A stretch of DNA of 64,000 nucleotides from an uncultured Pelagibacteraceae bacterium (GTDB lineage: Bacteria > Pseudomonadota > Alphaproteobacteria > Pelagibacterales > Pelagibacteraceae). A program made the translations under genes and the position numbers. Positions 20,245 through 29,668 of the stretch are shown here, in pieces; the stretch's first letter is position 1, and the number at the start of each line of letters is the position of its first letter. A model generated the notes under the pieces. It was given only the letters and a program-made list of their open reading frames with translations, did not search any database and was not told the DNA's origin. The stretch spans positions 62,001 through 126,000 of the forward strand of contig CACEWC010000001.1 in assembly GCA_902563075.1 (NCBI GenBank), given 5' to 3'.

Positions 20245-20991
20245 ATGATAATTTTAGGAGATATTGGAAATTCAGTAACCAAATTATTTTTAGTAAATCC
20301 TAAAGATAAGATCTCAAAAAAAATAAGTTTACCATCAAAATCAATAACAAACTCAATTCTCAATAAAAAATTTAAAATTTTAACAAAAGATTTCAAGAAT
20401 ATTGAAAAGATATTATTTTGTAGCGTTGTCCCAAAAACTTTTAACTCTATTAAAAAATTTATATCAAAAAAAACTAAAGTTAAGTGTTATGAAATAAAAG
20501 ATCTCAATTTAAAATCTATTCTAAATATAAAAGCAAACTTTAAACAAGTCGGCTCTGATAGACTGGCAAATGCAATAAGTTTAATGAGTCCTAAGAAAAA
20601 TTTCATCATTTTAGATTTTGGCACAGCTACAACGTTCGATGTATTAGCAAATAATACTTACCGAGGAGGCGTTATTGCTCCCGGTATAAGTATTTCATTA
20701 AATACTTTAACTGATAAGGCTTCTCTAATACCAAAAATTAATCTTAAAAAAATAAAAAAAGTAATTGGAATTGATACGAATTCAGCTGTTAGATCAGGTT
20801 TTTTTTGGGGCTATGCAGGCCTAATTGACAATATTATTAATTTGATTAAGAAAGAAACAGGAAAATCTTATAAGGTTGTTATTACGGGTGGCTTTTCTGA
20901 TTTATTTAAAAATTCGATTAAAACAAAAGTTATTGAAAACAAAGATATCACCGTTAAGGGTCTTATAAAAATTTCTAAATTATTAAATTGA
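20245..20991 (+). CDS. coaX: Type III pantothenate kinase
   Basis: The 248-residue protein has the ASKHA-fold motifs of CoaX: phosphate-1 loop GDIGNSVTKLF at the N-terminus, VGSDRLANAIS, and FGTATTFDV (phosphate-2), then GGVIAPGISISL and a late VVITGGFSDLF. It phosphorylates pantothenate, the first step of CoA synthesis, and does not resemble CoaA. It ends in a TGATG junction with the rnj start. Confidence 0.93.
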   Translation: MIILGDIGNSVTKLFLVNPKDKISKKISLPSKSITNSILNKKFKILTKDFKNIEKILFCSVVPKTFNSIKKFISKKTKVKCYEIKDLNLKSILNIKANFKQVGSDRLANAISLMSPKKNFIILDFGTATTFDVLANNTYRGGVIAPGISISLNTLTDKASLIPKINLKKIKKVIGIDTNSAVRSGFFWGYAGLIDNIINLIKKETGKSYKVVITGGFSDLFKNSIKTKVIENKDITVKGLIKISKLLN

Positions 20992-22649
20992 TGAAAGAAG
21001 AATTATTATTTTGTCCACTAGGTGGATCTGGTGAAATTGGGATGAACATGAATCTGTTTGGTTATGGTTTACCAGGCGACCACAAATGGATCATGGTTGA
21101 TATTGGTGTTACTTTTGCAGATGATACTCTTCCTGGAATAGATTTAATTTATCCAGATCCAGGATTTATTGTTGAAAAGAAAGATAATTTATTAGGTATA
21201 GTTCTTACCCATGCTCATGAAGATCACATTGGAGCGATTGCTCATTTATGGCCAAAACTTCAATGCAAGATATATGCAACACCGTTCACAGCTGTTTTGA
21301 TAAAGGAAAAATTTAAAGAAAAACATATTGATATTACTAAAGATCTACAAATTGTTGAATTAAATGGAAATATTTCATTAGAAAAGTTTGAGATTGAATA
21401 CATCACCTTAACACATTCAATACTAGAGCCAAATGGTTTGAGAATAAAAACCCCAGCAGGTGTAATTCTACATACTGGAGACTGGAAAGTTGATCCAAAT
21501 CCACTAATCGGTGATGAAATTAATTCTAAAAGGTTAAAAGAAATAGGTGATGAGGGTGTCTTAGCAATGATTTGTGACTCAACAAATGTTTTTAGTGCCG
21601 GAAGATCAGGATCAGAGTTAGATGTAAGAAAAAATTTGTTAAATATAGTTAATCGATTAAAAAAAAGAGTTATCATCACTTCTTTTGCGTCAAACGTCGC
21701 AAGAATGGAAACAGCTTTTTACTGTGCTGAAAAATCTGGGAGACAGATATCTTTAGTTGGAAGATCAATGCACAGAATTTATAAGGCTGCAAGACAATGT
21801 GGATATTTAAAAAATACAATTGAACCTATTGATCCTAGGGATGCAAAAAATTTTTCTAGAGAAAAAATTCTCTATTTATGCACAGGTAGTCAAGGCGAAC
21901 CAATGGGAGCAATGATGCGAATAGCAAATTATGTTCATCCAGATGTATTTATTGAAAAAGATGACGCTGTAATTTTTTCATCAAAAATTATTCCAGGTAA
22001 TGAAAAAAAACTTTATAAGCTCCATAATCAATTAGTGAAAGATGGTATCGAGGTGATCTCTGAAGAAACTGAATTTATTCACGTATCAGGTCATCCAAAT
22101 CGGGAAGATCTTAAAGATATGTATCAATGGGTCAAACCCCAATGTGTTATTCCAGTTCATGGAGAGCACAGACATATGATAGAACATATCAATTTTGCAA
22201 AAGAAATGCAGGTTCCTCATCCTGTTCAAGTTGAAAATGGAGATATTGTAAAATTATCACCTGGAGATAAACCAGAAGTTTATGATAAAGCACCGAGCGG
22301 TAGATTATATTTAGATGGAAATGTCAGTGTTGAAGAAGATTCTCAGTCAATAAAAGACAGAAGAAATTTGAGTAGTAATGGATATTTGGAAATAACAATT
22401 TTAATTACTCCAAAGGGAAATATCCATAATAGTCCAATAATCACTTTCAGAGGATTGCCTGTTTATGAGAAAGAGGAGTTTTTATATGGACTAGAAGATG
22501 AAATTGAAAAAACATCAAGAACATTTAAACTTGGTAATAAACAGCAAGAGCACAATTTAATAGATGCGCTAAAAATTGCTTGTCGTAAATTTACTAAAGA
22601 AAAAACTGGAAAAAAACCTTTCGCTAATATTAACTTGGTTAAGATTTAA
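20991..22649 (+). CDS. rnj: Ribonuclease J
   Basis: A metallo-beta-lactamase/beta-CASP nuclease of 552 residues. The N-terminal CPLGGSGEIGMNMNL and the zinc motif LTHAHEDHIGAI are diagnostic, with HTGDWKVDP, the beta-CASP region TGSQGEPMGAM and the later HVSGHPNREDL and VIPVHGEHRHM histidines. RNase J performs 5'-3' exo- and endonucleolytic RNA decay. The track starts at a TTG (20988); I prefer the ATG at 20991, which forms a one-base overlap with the coaX stop. A neighbour of coaX in many alphaproteobacteria. Confidence 0.95.
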   Translation: MKEELLFCPLGGSGEIGMNMNLFGYGLPGDHKWIMVDIGVTFADDTLPGIDLIYPDPGFIVEKKDNLLGIVLTHAHEDHIGAIAHLWPKLQCKIYATPFTAVLIKEKFKEKHIDITKDLQIVELNGNISLEKFEIEYITLTHSILEPNGLRIKTPAGVILHTGDWKVDPNPLIGDEINSKRLKEIGDEGVLAMICDSTNVFSAGRSGSELDVRKNLLNIVNRLKKRVIITSFASNVARMETAFYCAEKSGRQISLVGRSMHRIYKAARQCGYLKNTIEPIDPRDAKNFSREKILYLCTGSQGEPMGAMMRIANYVHPDVFIEKDDAVIFSSKIIPGNEKKLYKLHNQLVKDGIEVISEETEFIHVSGHPNREDLKDMYQWVKPQCVIPVHGEHRHMIEHINFAKEMQVPHPVQVENGDIVKLSPGDKPEVYDKAPSGRLYLDGNVSVEEDSQSIKDRRNLSSNGYLEITILITPKGNIHNSPIITFRGLPVYEKEEFLYGLEDEIEKTSRTFKLGNKQQEHNLIDALKIACRKFTKEKTGKKPFANINLVKI

Positions 22650-22894
22650 TGAGCCTCACAGGATTAGCAATAATCTATATAATTATTTGGTGGATAATTT
22701 TCTTTGCAATTCTACCAATAGATGTAGAGAGAAATAAAGTGATTAAAATTGAGGGTGAGGATCCAGGCTCCCCAGAAAATCCGAAAATGTTAAAGAAATT
22801 TGTTTATTGTACTGGAATTACAACAGTTTTGTTTATAATTATTTACTTACTTATGAAATTTGAATATTTAAATTTAAGAAATATAATCACTTAG
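22649..22894 (+). CDS. DUF1467 family small membrane protein
   Basis: An 81-residue protein with two hydrophobic helices (about 5-22 and 52-70) and WIIFFAILPIDVERN near the N-terminus, which is the recognisable start of DUF1467 proteins. No biochemical role is known to me. It sits between rnj and proS with 1-bp junctions, a place this family also holds in other alphaproteobacteria, so it is a genuine gene and not a shadow. Confidence 0.8.
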   Translation: MSLTGLAIIYIIIWWIIFFAILPIDVERNKVIKIEGEDPGSPENPKMLKKFVYCTGITTVLFIIIYLLMKFEYLNLRNIIT

Positions 22895-22895
22895 A

Positions 22896-24230
22896 ATGTA
22901 TATTTCACAATCATTTATTCCAATTTTAAAAAACAATCCTTCAGAAGCCAAAATAAAATCACATCAATTAATGTTACGTGTGGGAATGATTAAACAATCA
23001 TCAGCAGGAATTTACTCTTGGTTACCATTAGGTTTTAAAGTCATGAAAAAAATTGAGGATATTGTTAGAGAAGAGCAAAATAAAATTGGAGCTCAAGAAA
23101 TTTTAATGCCAACCATACAATCAAGTGAAATATGGAAAGAGAGTGGGCGCTACGAGGACTACGGTGAAGAAATGCTAAGAATAAAAGATCGTCAAAATCG
23201 TGAAATGCTTTACGGCCCAACCAATGAAGAACTTGTAACAGATATATTTAGAGCATCAGTTAAATCTTATAAATCTCTTCCACAACTTTTATATCATATT
23301 CAATGGAAATTTAGAGATGAGATTAGACCACGATTTGGAATAATGAGATGTAGAGAGTTTTATATGAAAGATGCTTACTCATTCGATATTTCTGATGAGG
23401 AAGCTTTATTTTCTTATAATAAATTTTTTTTATCTTATTTAAAAACTTTTAAGAGATTAGATCTTACTGCCATTCCAATGGCTGCTGATACTGGACCTAT
23501 AGGAGGTAACCTTTCTCATGAGTTTATTATTTTAGCTGAAACTGGTGAAAGCAAAATTTATACGGATAAGAGAATTTTTGATTTGAAAAGTGAAGGCACG
23601 AAATTAGAAAAAAAATCTTTAGAAGACCTTAGAAAAAAATATGAAGAATTTTACTCAGTTACTGATGAAAAATTTGACAAGAATGAGTTTGAAAAAAAAG
23701 TTTCAGAAACTAATCGATTGAAAACTAAAGGGATTGAGGTGGGTCATATATTTTATTTTGGTGACAAATATTCAAAACCAATGGGTGCATCAGTAGATCT
23801 TCCTGGCGGTAAAAAAGATTTTGTTAAAATGGGCTCATACGGCATAGGAGTTTCAAGGTTAGTAGGCGCAATAATAGAGGCAAAATATGATGAGAAAAAT
23901 GAAATCATGAAATGGCCAATATCTGTTGCACCATATGATATTGGAATAATAACAATGATAAATAAAAATGATAATTCAGCATTAGAAAAAGCAAACATGA
24001 TTAATTCTGAATTAGAAAAAAACAATATTGATGCAATAATTGACGATACTGATGAAAATTTTTCATCAAAAATAAAAAAGATGAATTTAATAGGTGCTCC
24101 ATATCAAATAATAATAGGTAAACAAACTGAGGGTGACTTAATAGAATTTAAAGAAGTTGGAAAAGAAACAAAAAAATTAAAAATAGTTGAAATAATAGAA
24201 ATAATTAAAAAACAAAAAGAAAAAAATTGA
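22896..24230 (+). CDS. proS: Prolyl-tRNA synthetase
   Basis: The 444-residue class II aminoacyl-tRNA synthetase shows motif 1 around GIYSWLPLGFKVMKKIE, motif 2 around QWKFRDEIRPRFGIMRCREFYMKD and motif 3 around GSYGIGVSRLVGAI. A C-terminal anticodon-binding domain follows. It is the short alphaproteobacterial form lacking the large editing insertion (INS) of E. coli ProRS (about 570 residues). It charges tRNA-Pro. The stop overlaps the lolC start in a TTGA. Confidence 0.95.
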   Translation: MYISQSFIPILKNNPSEAKIKSHQLMLRVGMIKQSSAGIYSWLPLGFKVMKKIEDIVREEQNKIGAQEILMPTIQSSEIWKESGRYEDYGEEMLRIKDRQNREMLYGPTNEELVTDIFRASVKSYKSLPQLLYHIQWKFRDEIRPRFGIMRCREFYMKDAYSFDISDEEALFSYNKFFLSYLKTFKRLDLTAIPMAADTGPIGGNLSHEFIILAETGESKIYTDKRIFDLKSEGTKLEKKSLEDLRKKYEEFYSVTDEKFDKNEFEKKVSETNRLKTKGIEVGHIFYFGDKYSKPMGASVDLPGGKKDFVKMGSYGIGVSRLVGAIIEAKYDEKNEIMKWPISVAPYDIGIITMINKNDNSALEKANMINSELEKNNIDAIIDDTDENFSSKIKKMNLIGAPYQIIIGKQTEGDLIEFKEVGKETKKLKIVEIIEIIKKQKEKN

Positions 24231-25459
24231 TTTCTACTTTAGAAAAAGAAATTACCTTCAGGTTTTTGAAAGCTAGAAAAAAAGATGGCTTTCTAAATGT
24301 TATTTCAATTTTTTCATTTATAGGTATCAGTCTTGGTGTAGCTGTTTTAATAATCGTTATGTCAGTCATGAATGGTTTCCGGACAGAACTAATAAATAAG
24401 ATAGTTGGTTTCAATGCTCATATAACCGTCAAACCATATGAAAATGTAATCGAAATTGAAAAGTTAAAACTTAACAATTTAAAACTTATTTCTGATGAAT
24501 TGATTTTAAGTAATTCAGGTGAGGCCATAATGATTAAAAGCGAGACCTCCAAAGGAATAGTATTGCGAGGTTATAAAAATAATGATTTCTCGAAACTTGA
24601 ATTAGTAAAGAATAAAAATTTTTTAGGCAATAGAAATAACTTAAGTAAAAATTTTATTTCAATTGGAAAAGAGCTTAGTTTTACTCTAAATCTTGATATA
24701 GGGGATGATATTACAATCATGTCCTCAAGTGGGATTGAGACTATAATAGGTAATATACCTAAACAAAAAACTTTTACAGTTGTATCAATTTTTGAAAGTG
24801 GACTTGTTGATTTCGACAACAATATAGCTTTTATAAATTTATCAACTCTAGAGGAGTTCTTTAATCTAAATAAGGATGATAGAAATTTAGAAATTTATCT
24901 TAAAAATCCTCAAAAAATTGAAGACCAAAAAAAAATAGTACAGAAAATTTTTAAAAATGAATTTGTGTACTCATGGTCAGATATGAATAGTGCTCTTTTT
25001 TCAGCTCTTAAAGTTGAGAGAAATGTAATGTTTATAATATTGTCTTTAATTATTATTGTAGCCGCTTTTAACATTATCTCTGGTTTAACAATATTGGTTA
25101 AAAACAAAACAAAAGATATTGCGATATTAAAATCTATTGGTGTACTTAACAAATCAATTGTAAAAATTTTTTTTCTTGTTGGCGTAATAATAGGAACATC
25201 TGCTACAATTTTTGGAATTATTCTTGGTGTAACTTTTTCAATATATGTTGAAAATTTAAGACAATTTTTAAGCACTTTGTTCAACATAACTTTGTTTCCA
25301 GAAGAAATATATTTTTTAAGTACGATGCCCTCAGAGATTAACCCGCCATCAATTTTATTAATCTCGCTATGCTCAATAATTATTACAATTATTGTGTCAA
25401 TTTTCCCCGCTTTAAAAGCAGCAAAACTAGATCCTGTTAAAGCATTAAAATATGAATAA
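24227..25459 (+). CDS. lolC: Lipoprotein-releasing ABC transporter permease
   Basis: A 410-residue permease with one N-terminal membrane helix (about 23-45), a large periplasmic domain and three C-terminal helices, the LolC/LolE/FtsX topology. The N-terminal FRFLKARKKDGFLNVISIFSFIGI and the end AALKAAKLDPVKALKYE are typical. With LolD it extracts outer-membrane lipoproteins from the inner membrane. Only one permease gene is present here, as is usual outside gammaproteobacteria. The start is a TTG overlapping the proS stop by 4 bp; no in-frame ATG lies close enough to replace it. Confidence 0.92.
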   Translation: MISTLEKEITFRFLKARKKDGFLNVISIFSFIGISLGVAVLIIVMSVMNGFRTELINKIVGFNAHITVKPYENVIEIEKLKLNNLKLISDELILSNSGEAIMIKSETSKGIVLRGYKNNDFSKLELVKNKNFLGNRNNLSKNFISIGKELSFTLNLDIGDDITIMSSSGIETIIGNIPKQKTFTVVSIFESGLVDFDNNIAFINLSTLEEFFNLNKDDRNLEIYLKNPQKIEDQKKIVQKIFKNEFVYSWSDMNSALFSALKVERNVMFIILSLIIIVAAFNIISGLTILVKNKTKDIAILKSIGVLNKSIVKIFFLVGVIIGTSATIFGIILGVTFSIYVENLRQFLSTLFNITLFPEEIYFLSTMPSEINPPSILLISLCSIIITIIVSIFPALKAAKLDPVKALKYE

Positions 25460-26135
25460 TTTAATTAAACTTTCAAATATTTCCAAGTCTTTTACTCAAC
25501 AAAAAAATTTAAAAGTTTTAAAAAAATTAACTTATAATTTTAAACTTGGAAAAATTTATTCTTTAATGGGACCTTCTGGTTCTGGAAAATCAACATTACT
25601 AAACTTGTTGTCATTAATCGATAGACCATCAAGTGGTATAATGAAATATGGAAATAGACAAATAGATTATAAAAATTCTAACTATAATGACGTTTTAAGA
25701 GCTAATAAAATTGGAATTATATATCAACAGGATAATTTACTTCCAGATTTTACAGCTTTAGAAAATGTATATTTGGCTAATCTTGCTATTGAAAAAAATA
25801 AAGAAATTTCAGAAATAAAATCAAAAAAATTATTAAAAAAGGTTGGTTTATCGAATCGAATTTACCATTATCCTGCAGAACTCTCTGGAGGTGAAAAACA
25901 AAGAGTATCAATAGCTAGAGCTCTTATTAATGATCCTCAAGTTATCTTAGCCGACGAACCAACAGGAAGTTTAGATTTAGAAACTGCAAAAAGTGTTTTT
26001 GATCTTTTAAAAAAACAAATTAATGCAAACCGACTAATAATCTTTGCAACTCATAATAGATTTTTTGCTAAAAAGGCTGATTGCATGTTGGAAATAGTTA
26101 ATGGTAATATAAGGACCATTAATGCAAGAGACTAA
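25452..26135 (+). CDS. lolD: Lipoprotein-releasing ABC transporter ATP-binding protein
   Basis: The 227-residue ABC ATPase has Walker A GPSGSGKST (near 40), Q-loop IYQQDNLLPDFTALENV, signature LSGGEKQRVSIARAL, Walker B VILADEPTGSLD and the H-loop in FATHN. It is a MacB/LolD-type ATPase and powers the LolC permease encoded just upstream (8-bp overlap). It overlaps dnaE by 14 bp. Confidence 0.93.
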   Translation: MNNLIKLSNISKSFTQQKNLKVLKKLTYNFKLGKIYSLMGPSGSGKSTLLNLLSLIDRPSSGIMKYGNRQIDYKNSNYNDVLRANKIGIIYQQDNLLPDFTALENVYLANLAIEKNKEISEIKSKKLLKKVGLSNRIYHYPAELSGGEKQRVSIARALINDPQVILADEPTGSLDLETAKSVFDLLKKQINANRLIIFATHNRFFAKKADCMLEIVNGNIRTINARD

Positions 26136-29100
26136 TTTTAAAAATTTTAATCATCTAAAAATACATTCTCAATTTTCTATTTGCGAAGGAGCCATTAAGA
26201 TAGATGATTTAAAAGATATTTCTAAAGATAATAAACTAAAAGCAATAGGTTTGTGTGATACCTCTAATCTATGTGGCGCCTTAGAGTTTGCTGAAAAATT
26301 ATCTAAATCTGGATCTCAACCAATAATTGGAACACAAATCAATTTTAAATTAAATGATACAACTGGTCTATTACCTTTATTTGCTTTAAATGAAGATGGA
26401 TACAAAACAATAATAAAGTTATCATCATTGTCTTTTCTAAAAAATAATGAACTTTCTGATCCTCATTTAGATTTTAATGAATTACTAAATAACAATGAAG
26501 GTGTAGCAATATTCTCTGGAACAATTAACGGTTTATTCGGGCAATTGTTTAATAAGGGTAAATTTTCGGAAATTAGTGAAATTTTTTCAAAACTAAAAGC
26601 TAATTATGGAGATAGATTTTATATTGAAATTCAACGTCATGGTGATCAAAATGAAAAAGAATTTGAAAAATTTAATTTAATAAGTTCAAAAAAATTAGAT
26701 ATTCCTTTAATCGCAACTAACGAAGTGTTTTACATTAATAAAGATATGCATGAGGCACATGATGCATTGATTTGTATAAAAAATAAGACCTATGTTAACG
26801 AAAAAAATAGAGTTAGATTTAGTAACCATCATTACCTTAAAAGTAGTTCAGAAATGGTTGATTTATTTGCTGATTTGCCAGAGGCATTAGAAAATAATTA
26901 TTATTTTCCTTTTCGATGTAATTTTAGACCTTTACCTTCTAAACCTATTTTACCTAATATAAGTTCCGACAAAGGTATTAGCGCAGATGAAATTTTAAAA
27001 AAAGACTCATTAGACGGTCTGAATGAAAAATTTATAAAGATATTTAATTTAGACAATAAAGATTTTGTATCTGACAAGAATTATTTGAAATATAAAGATA
27101 GATTAGATCATGAGTTAGAAATCATAATTAAAATGAATTATGCAAGTTATTTTTTAATTGTATCTGACTATATTAAATGGGCAAAAGAAAATGATATACC
27201 AGTTGGACCTGGCAGAGGATCTGGTGCTGGTTCTCTGGTCGCTTGGTGTCTTTCAATAACTGATGTTGATCCAATAAAATTTAACCTAATTTTTGAAAGA
27301 TTTTTGAACCCTGACAGAATCTCAATGCCTGATTTTGATATAGATTTTTGCGAAGAAAAAAGAGATTTAGTTTTTAAATATTTAACAAAAAAATATAAAA
27401 ATAGTGTAGCTCATATTATCACATTTGGAAAATTAAAGGCTAGAATGGTTATTAGAGACGTTGGACGTGTTTTAGGATTGGCTTATGGTTTTGTTGACAG
27501 TATATCGAAAATGATACCCTTTGATCCATCAAGGCCACAAAATCTGACCGAATGTATAGCTGGAGAACCAAGACTTCAAAAACTGATAAATGAGGATAGT
27601 AGAGTAAAAAAACTTACAGATCTTTCATTAAAATTAGAAGGACTAAATAGAAACGTTGCAACTCATGCTGCAGGTGTAGTGATAGCAGACAAAGAGTTAA
27701 CTGAGATGGTACCATTATACAAGGACGCAACATCTGACTTATTATTACCTTCAACACAATTTGACATGTACTCAGCTGAAAATGCAGGATTAATCAAGTT
27801 TGATTTTTTGGGATTAAAAACTTTAACTGTTATAAATAACACTCAAAAATTAATAAGAAAAAAAGATAAAAAATTTAATATTGAAAACATAAATTTTGAA
27901 GATCAAAAAGTTTTTGATCTATTGTCATCTGGCAAAACTGTTGGTTTATTTCAAATTGAAAGTGCTGGAATGCGTGAAGCATTGATGCAAATGAAACCAA
28001 ATCACATAGAAGATATTATTGCCCTAGTAGCGCTTTATAGACCAGGTCCAATGAGCAATATACCAATTTATAATGATTGCAAACATGGAAAAAAGACACC
28101 CGATTATTTACATCCTTTACTTGAGGATATTTTACGACCTACCTATGGTGTAATAATTTACCAAGAACAAGTCATGCAAATTGCACAAAAACTCTCTGGC
28201 TTTACTGCTGGTCAAGCAGATATTTTAAGGAGAGCAATGGGTAAAAAGAAAAGAGCAGAATTAGAAAAACAAAAACAAAGTTTTATTTCTGGTGCTGTAA
28301 ACAATGGAATTAGCAAAGATGTTGCTGCAGGAATATTTTTGAAAATAGAGCCTTTTGCAGAATATGGTTTTAATAAAAGTCATGCAGCTGCATATGCAAT
28401 TATTTCTTATCAAACGGCTTATTTAAAAACATATTATCCAAAAGAGTTCATTGCTGCATCAATGACAATGGATATTTCTAATCAAAATAAATTAAGTGAG
28501 TTTTATGAGGAATTAAAAAGATTAAACATAAAGATAGTAAGACCAGATATTAATGAATGTTATGCTGATTTTAGAACAGATGGAGAAAAATTCTTTTATG
28601 CATTGGGAGCCATCAAAGCTGTAGGTTATGAAGCAGTTTCAAATATTGTTGAAGAAAGATTGAAAAATGGAAAATTTACCTCAATAAATAATTTTTTAAA
28701 TAGAGTAAATCCAAAAGATATAAATAAGTTACAATTAGAAGGTTTAGTTAAAGCAGGTACTTTTGATAACATAAATTTGAATAGACATTCGTTATTTAAT
28801 TCAATACCAAATTTTATTACAAAATCTAAAAATATTTATGAAAATAAATCTGCTAATCAGATTGATTTATTTGGTGAAAATAATAGCCCAGATAGTGAAG
28901 TGATAATGAAAATTGATGACTGGAAGTTTGAAGAAAGATTGTCCAAAGAATTTGAGTCAGTTGGCTTTTTTATTTCTGATCATCCCTTAAATCAATTTAA
29001 AGAAATATTTGAAGACTATAATATAAAAGACTACTTAAGTTTTAATAATGACAATGAAATATTTAATTCAAATATTGCTGCAACCTTATTAAAAATACAA

Positions 29101-29538
29101 GAAAGAAAAACTGCCAAAGGAAATCCTTATGCTGTTTTAAAATTAACTGATCTAACAAGTGTTTTTGAGTTGTTTGTTTTTTCTGAGGTTTTAGAAAAAA
29201 ATCGTGATATGTTGAAAGAAGGATCATCAATAATACTAACTTTAACAAAATCTGTGTCAGATGAAGAAAATCGCTTTAAGAGAATAAATGTCCAGAAAAT
29301 AGCCTCACTTTCAGAATTGATAAACAAACCAATCGAAGAGGTATTTTTTAATTTAAAATCATTAGAGGAATTAAACTTAATCTCAAAAATTATACCTAAC
29401 GATGGAAATACAGTTGTTAAAATCAAGTTATGCGACCAAAATAGTGAATTGGATTTTACCCTTAAGAATAAGAGAAATATCAACAGAAAAATGTTAAATA
29501 TAATTAGAAATAAAGAGATTTCCGCGATTATCAGATAA
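26122..29538 (+). CDS. dnaE: DNA polymerase III subunit alpha
   Basis: The 1138-residue replicative polymerase starts with a PHP domain (HSQFSICEGAIKIDDL near 13). The catalytic core holds GPGRGSGAGSLVAWC and the Asp pair in PDFDIDFCEEKRD (about 402-414). Fingers and beta-binding regions follow, with QEQVMQIAQKLSGFTAGQAD, then a C-terminal OB-fold near 960-1050. It overlaps lolD by 14 bp and closes the long nuo-to-dnaE string. The following 130 bp contain the rpsB promoter and leader. Confidence 0.97.
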   Translation: MQETNFKNFNHLKIHSQFSICEGAIKIDDLKDISKDNKLKAIGLCDTSNLCGALEFAEKLSKSGSQPIIGTQINFKLNDTTGLLPLFALNEDGYKTIIKLSSLSFLKNNELSDPHLDFNELLNNNEGVAIFSGTINGLFGQLFNKGKFSEISEIFSKLKANYGDRFYIEIQRHGDQNEKEFEKFNLISSKKLDIPLIATNEVFYINKDMHEAHDALICIKNKTYVNEKNRVRFSNHHYLKSSSEMVDLFADLPEALENNYYFPFRCNFRPLPSKPILPNISSDKGISADEILKKDSLDGLNEKFIKIFNLDNKDFVSDKNYLKYKDRLDHELEIIIKMNYASYFLIVSDYIKWAKENDIPVGPGRGSGAGSLVAWCLSITDVDPIKFNLIFERFLNPDRISMPDFDIDFCEEKRDLVFKYLTKKYKNSVAHIITFGKLKARMVIRDVGRVLGLAYGFVDSISKMIPFDPSRPQNLTECIAGEPRLQKLINEDSRVKKLTDLSLKLEGLNRNVATHAAGVVIADKELTEMVPLYKDATSDLLLPSTQFDMYSAENAGLIKFDFLGLKTLTVINNTQKLIRKKDKKFNIENINFEDQKVFDLLSSGKTVGLFQIESAGMREALMQMKPNHIEDIIALVALYRPGPMSNIPIYNDCKHGKKTPDYLHPLLEDILRPTYGVIIYQEQVMQIAQKLSGFTAGQADILRRAMGKKKRAELEKQKQSFISGAVNNGISKDVAAGIFLKIEPFAEYGFNKSHAAAYAIISYQTAYLKTYYPKEFIAASMTMDISNQNKLSEFYEELKRLNIKIVRPDINECYADFRTDGEKFFYALGAIKAVGYEAVSNIVEERLKNGKFTSINNFLNRVNPKDINKLQLEGLVKAGTFDNINLNRHSLFNSIPNFITKSKNIYENKSANQIDLFGENNSPDSEVIMKIDDWKFEERLSKEFESVGFFISDHPLNQFKEIFEDYNIKDYLSFNNDNEIFNSNIAATLLKIQERKTAKGNPYAVLKLTDLTSVFELFVFSEVLEKNRDMLKEGSSIILTLTKSVSDEENRFKRINVQKIASLSELINKPIEEVFFNLKSLEELNLISKIIPNDGNTVVKIKLCDQNSELDFTLKNKRNINRKMLNIIRNKEISAIIR

Positions 29539-29546
29539 TTTTAAGC

Positions 29547-29575
29547 TTGTTTAATAAAAAAAATCTTTGTAAATA
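29547..29575 (+). promoter_or_regulatory. Candidate promoter for rpsB-tsf
   Basis: TTGTTT at 29547-29552, a 17-nt spacer and TAAATA at 29570-29575. Match to sigma70 consensus is moderate only. The predicted start near 29582 would give a leader of about 87 nt that begins just before the first arm of the hairpin described below, which supports the assignment. Confidence 0.4.
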
Positions 29576-29589
29576 GTCACTAAAATTAA

Positions 29590-29668
29590 CAAAAACGCAC
29601 ACAGTTTTTGGTTTTATACCTCCGGTCCTTAATTGGAAATTACTGTGGTGGCTTAACCGGGAATAAAT
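29590..29668 (+). promoter_or_regulatory. rpsB mRNA leader with predicted pseudoknot and a competing hairpin
   Basis: Two helices interleave. CACAGT (29600-29605) pairs with ACTGTG (29642-29647), and CCGGT (29622-29626) pairs with ACCGG (29656-29660). The second helix covers the GGGA just 6 nt before the rpsB ATG. A separate hairpin, CAAAAAC (29590-29596) with GTTTTTG (29604-29610), uses two bases of the first helix and cannot coexist with it intact. Autoregulatory S2 leaders are known upstream of rpsB in proteobacteria; that this one binds S2 is inference. Confidence 0.6.

Noticed and set aside
21260-21679. 139-residue minus-strand ORF opposite rnj
   Set aside because: It lies inside the RNase J catalytic region on the other strand, with no recognisable motif.
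29127-29483. 118-residue minus-strand ORF opposite the end of dnaE
   Set aside because: It is a shadow of the DnaE C-terminal region, with no start context or domain.
29590-29616. Hairpin CAAAAAC/GTTTTTG followed by GTTTTA as an intrinsic terminator of dnaE
   Set aside because: The stem is nearly all A-U and no U-tract of adequate length follows. Its overlap with the pseudoknot strand makes a regulatory alternative structure more likely, though attenuation cannot be ruled out.
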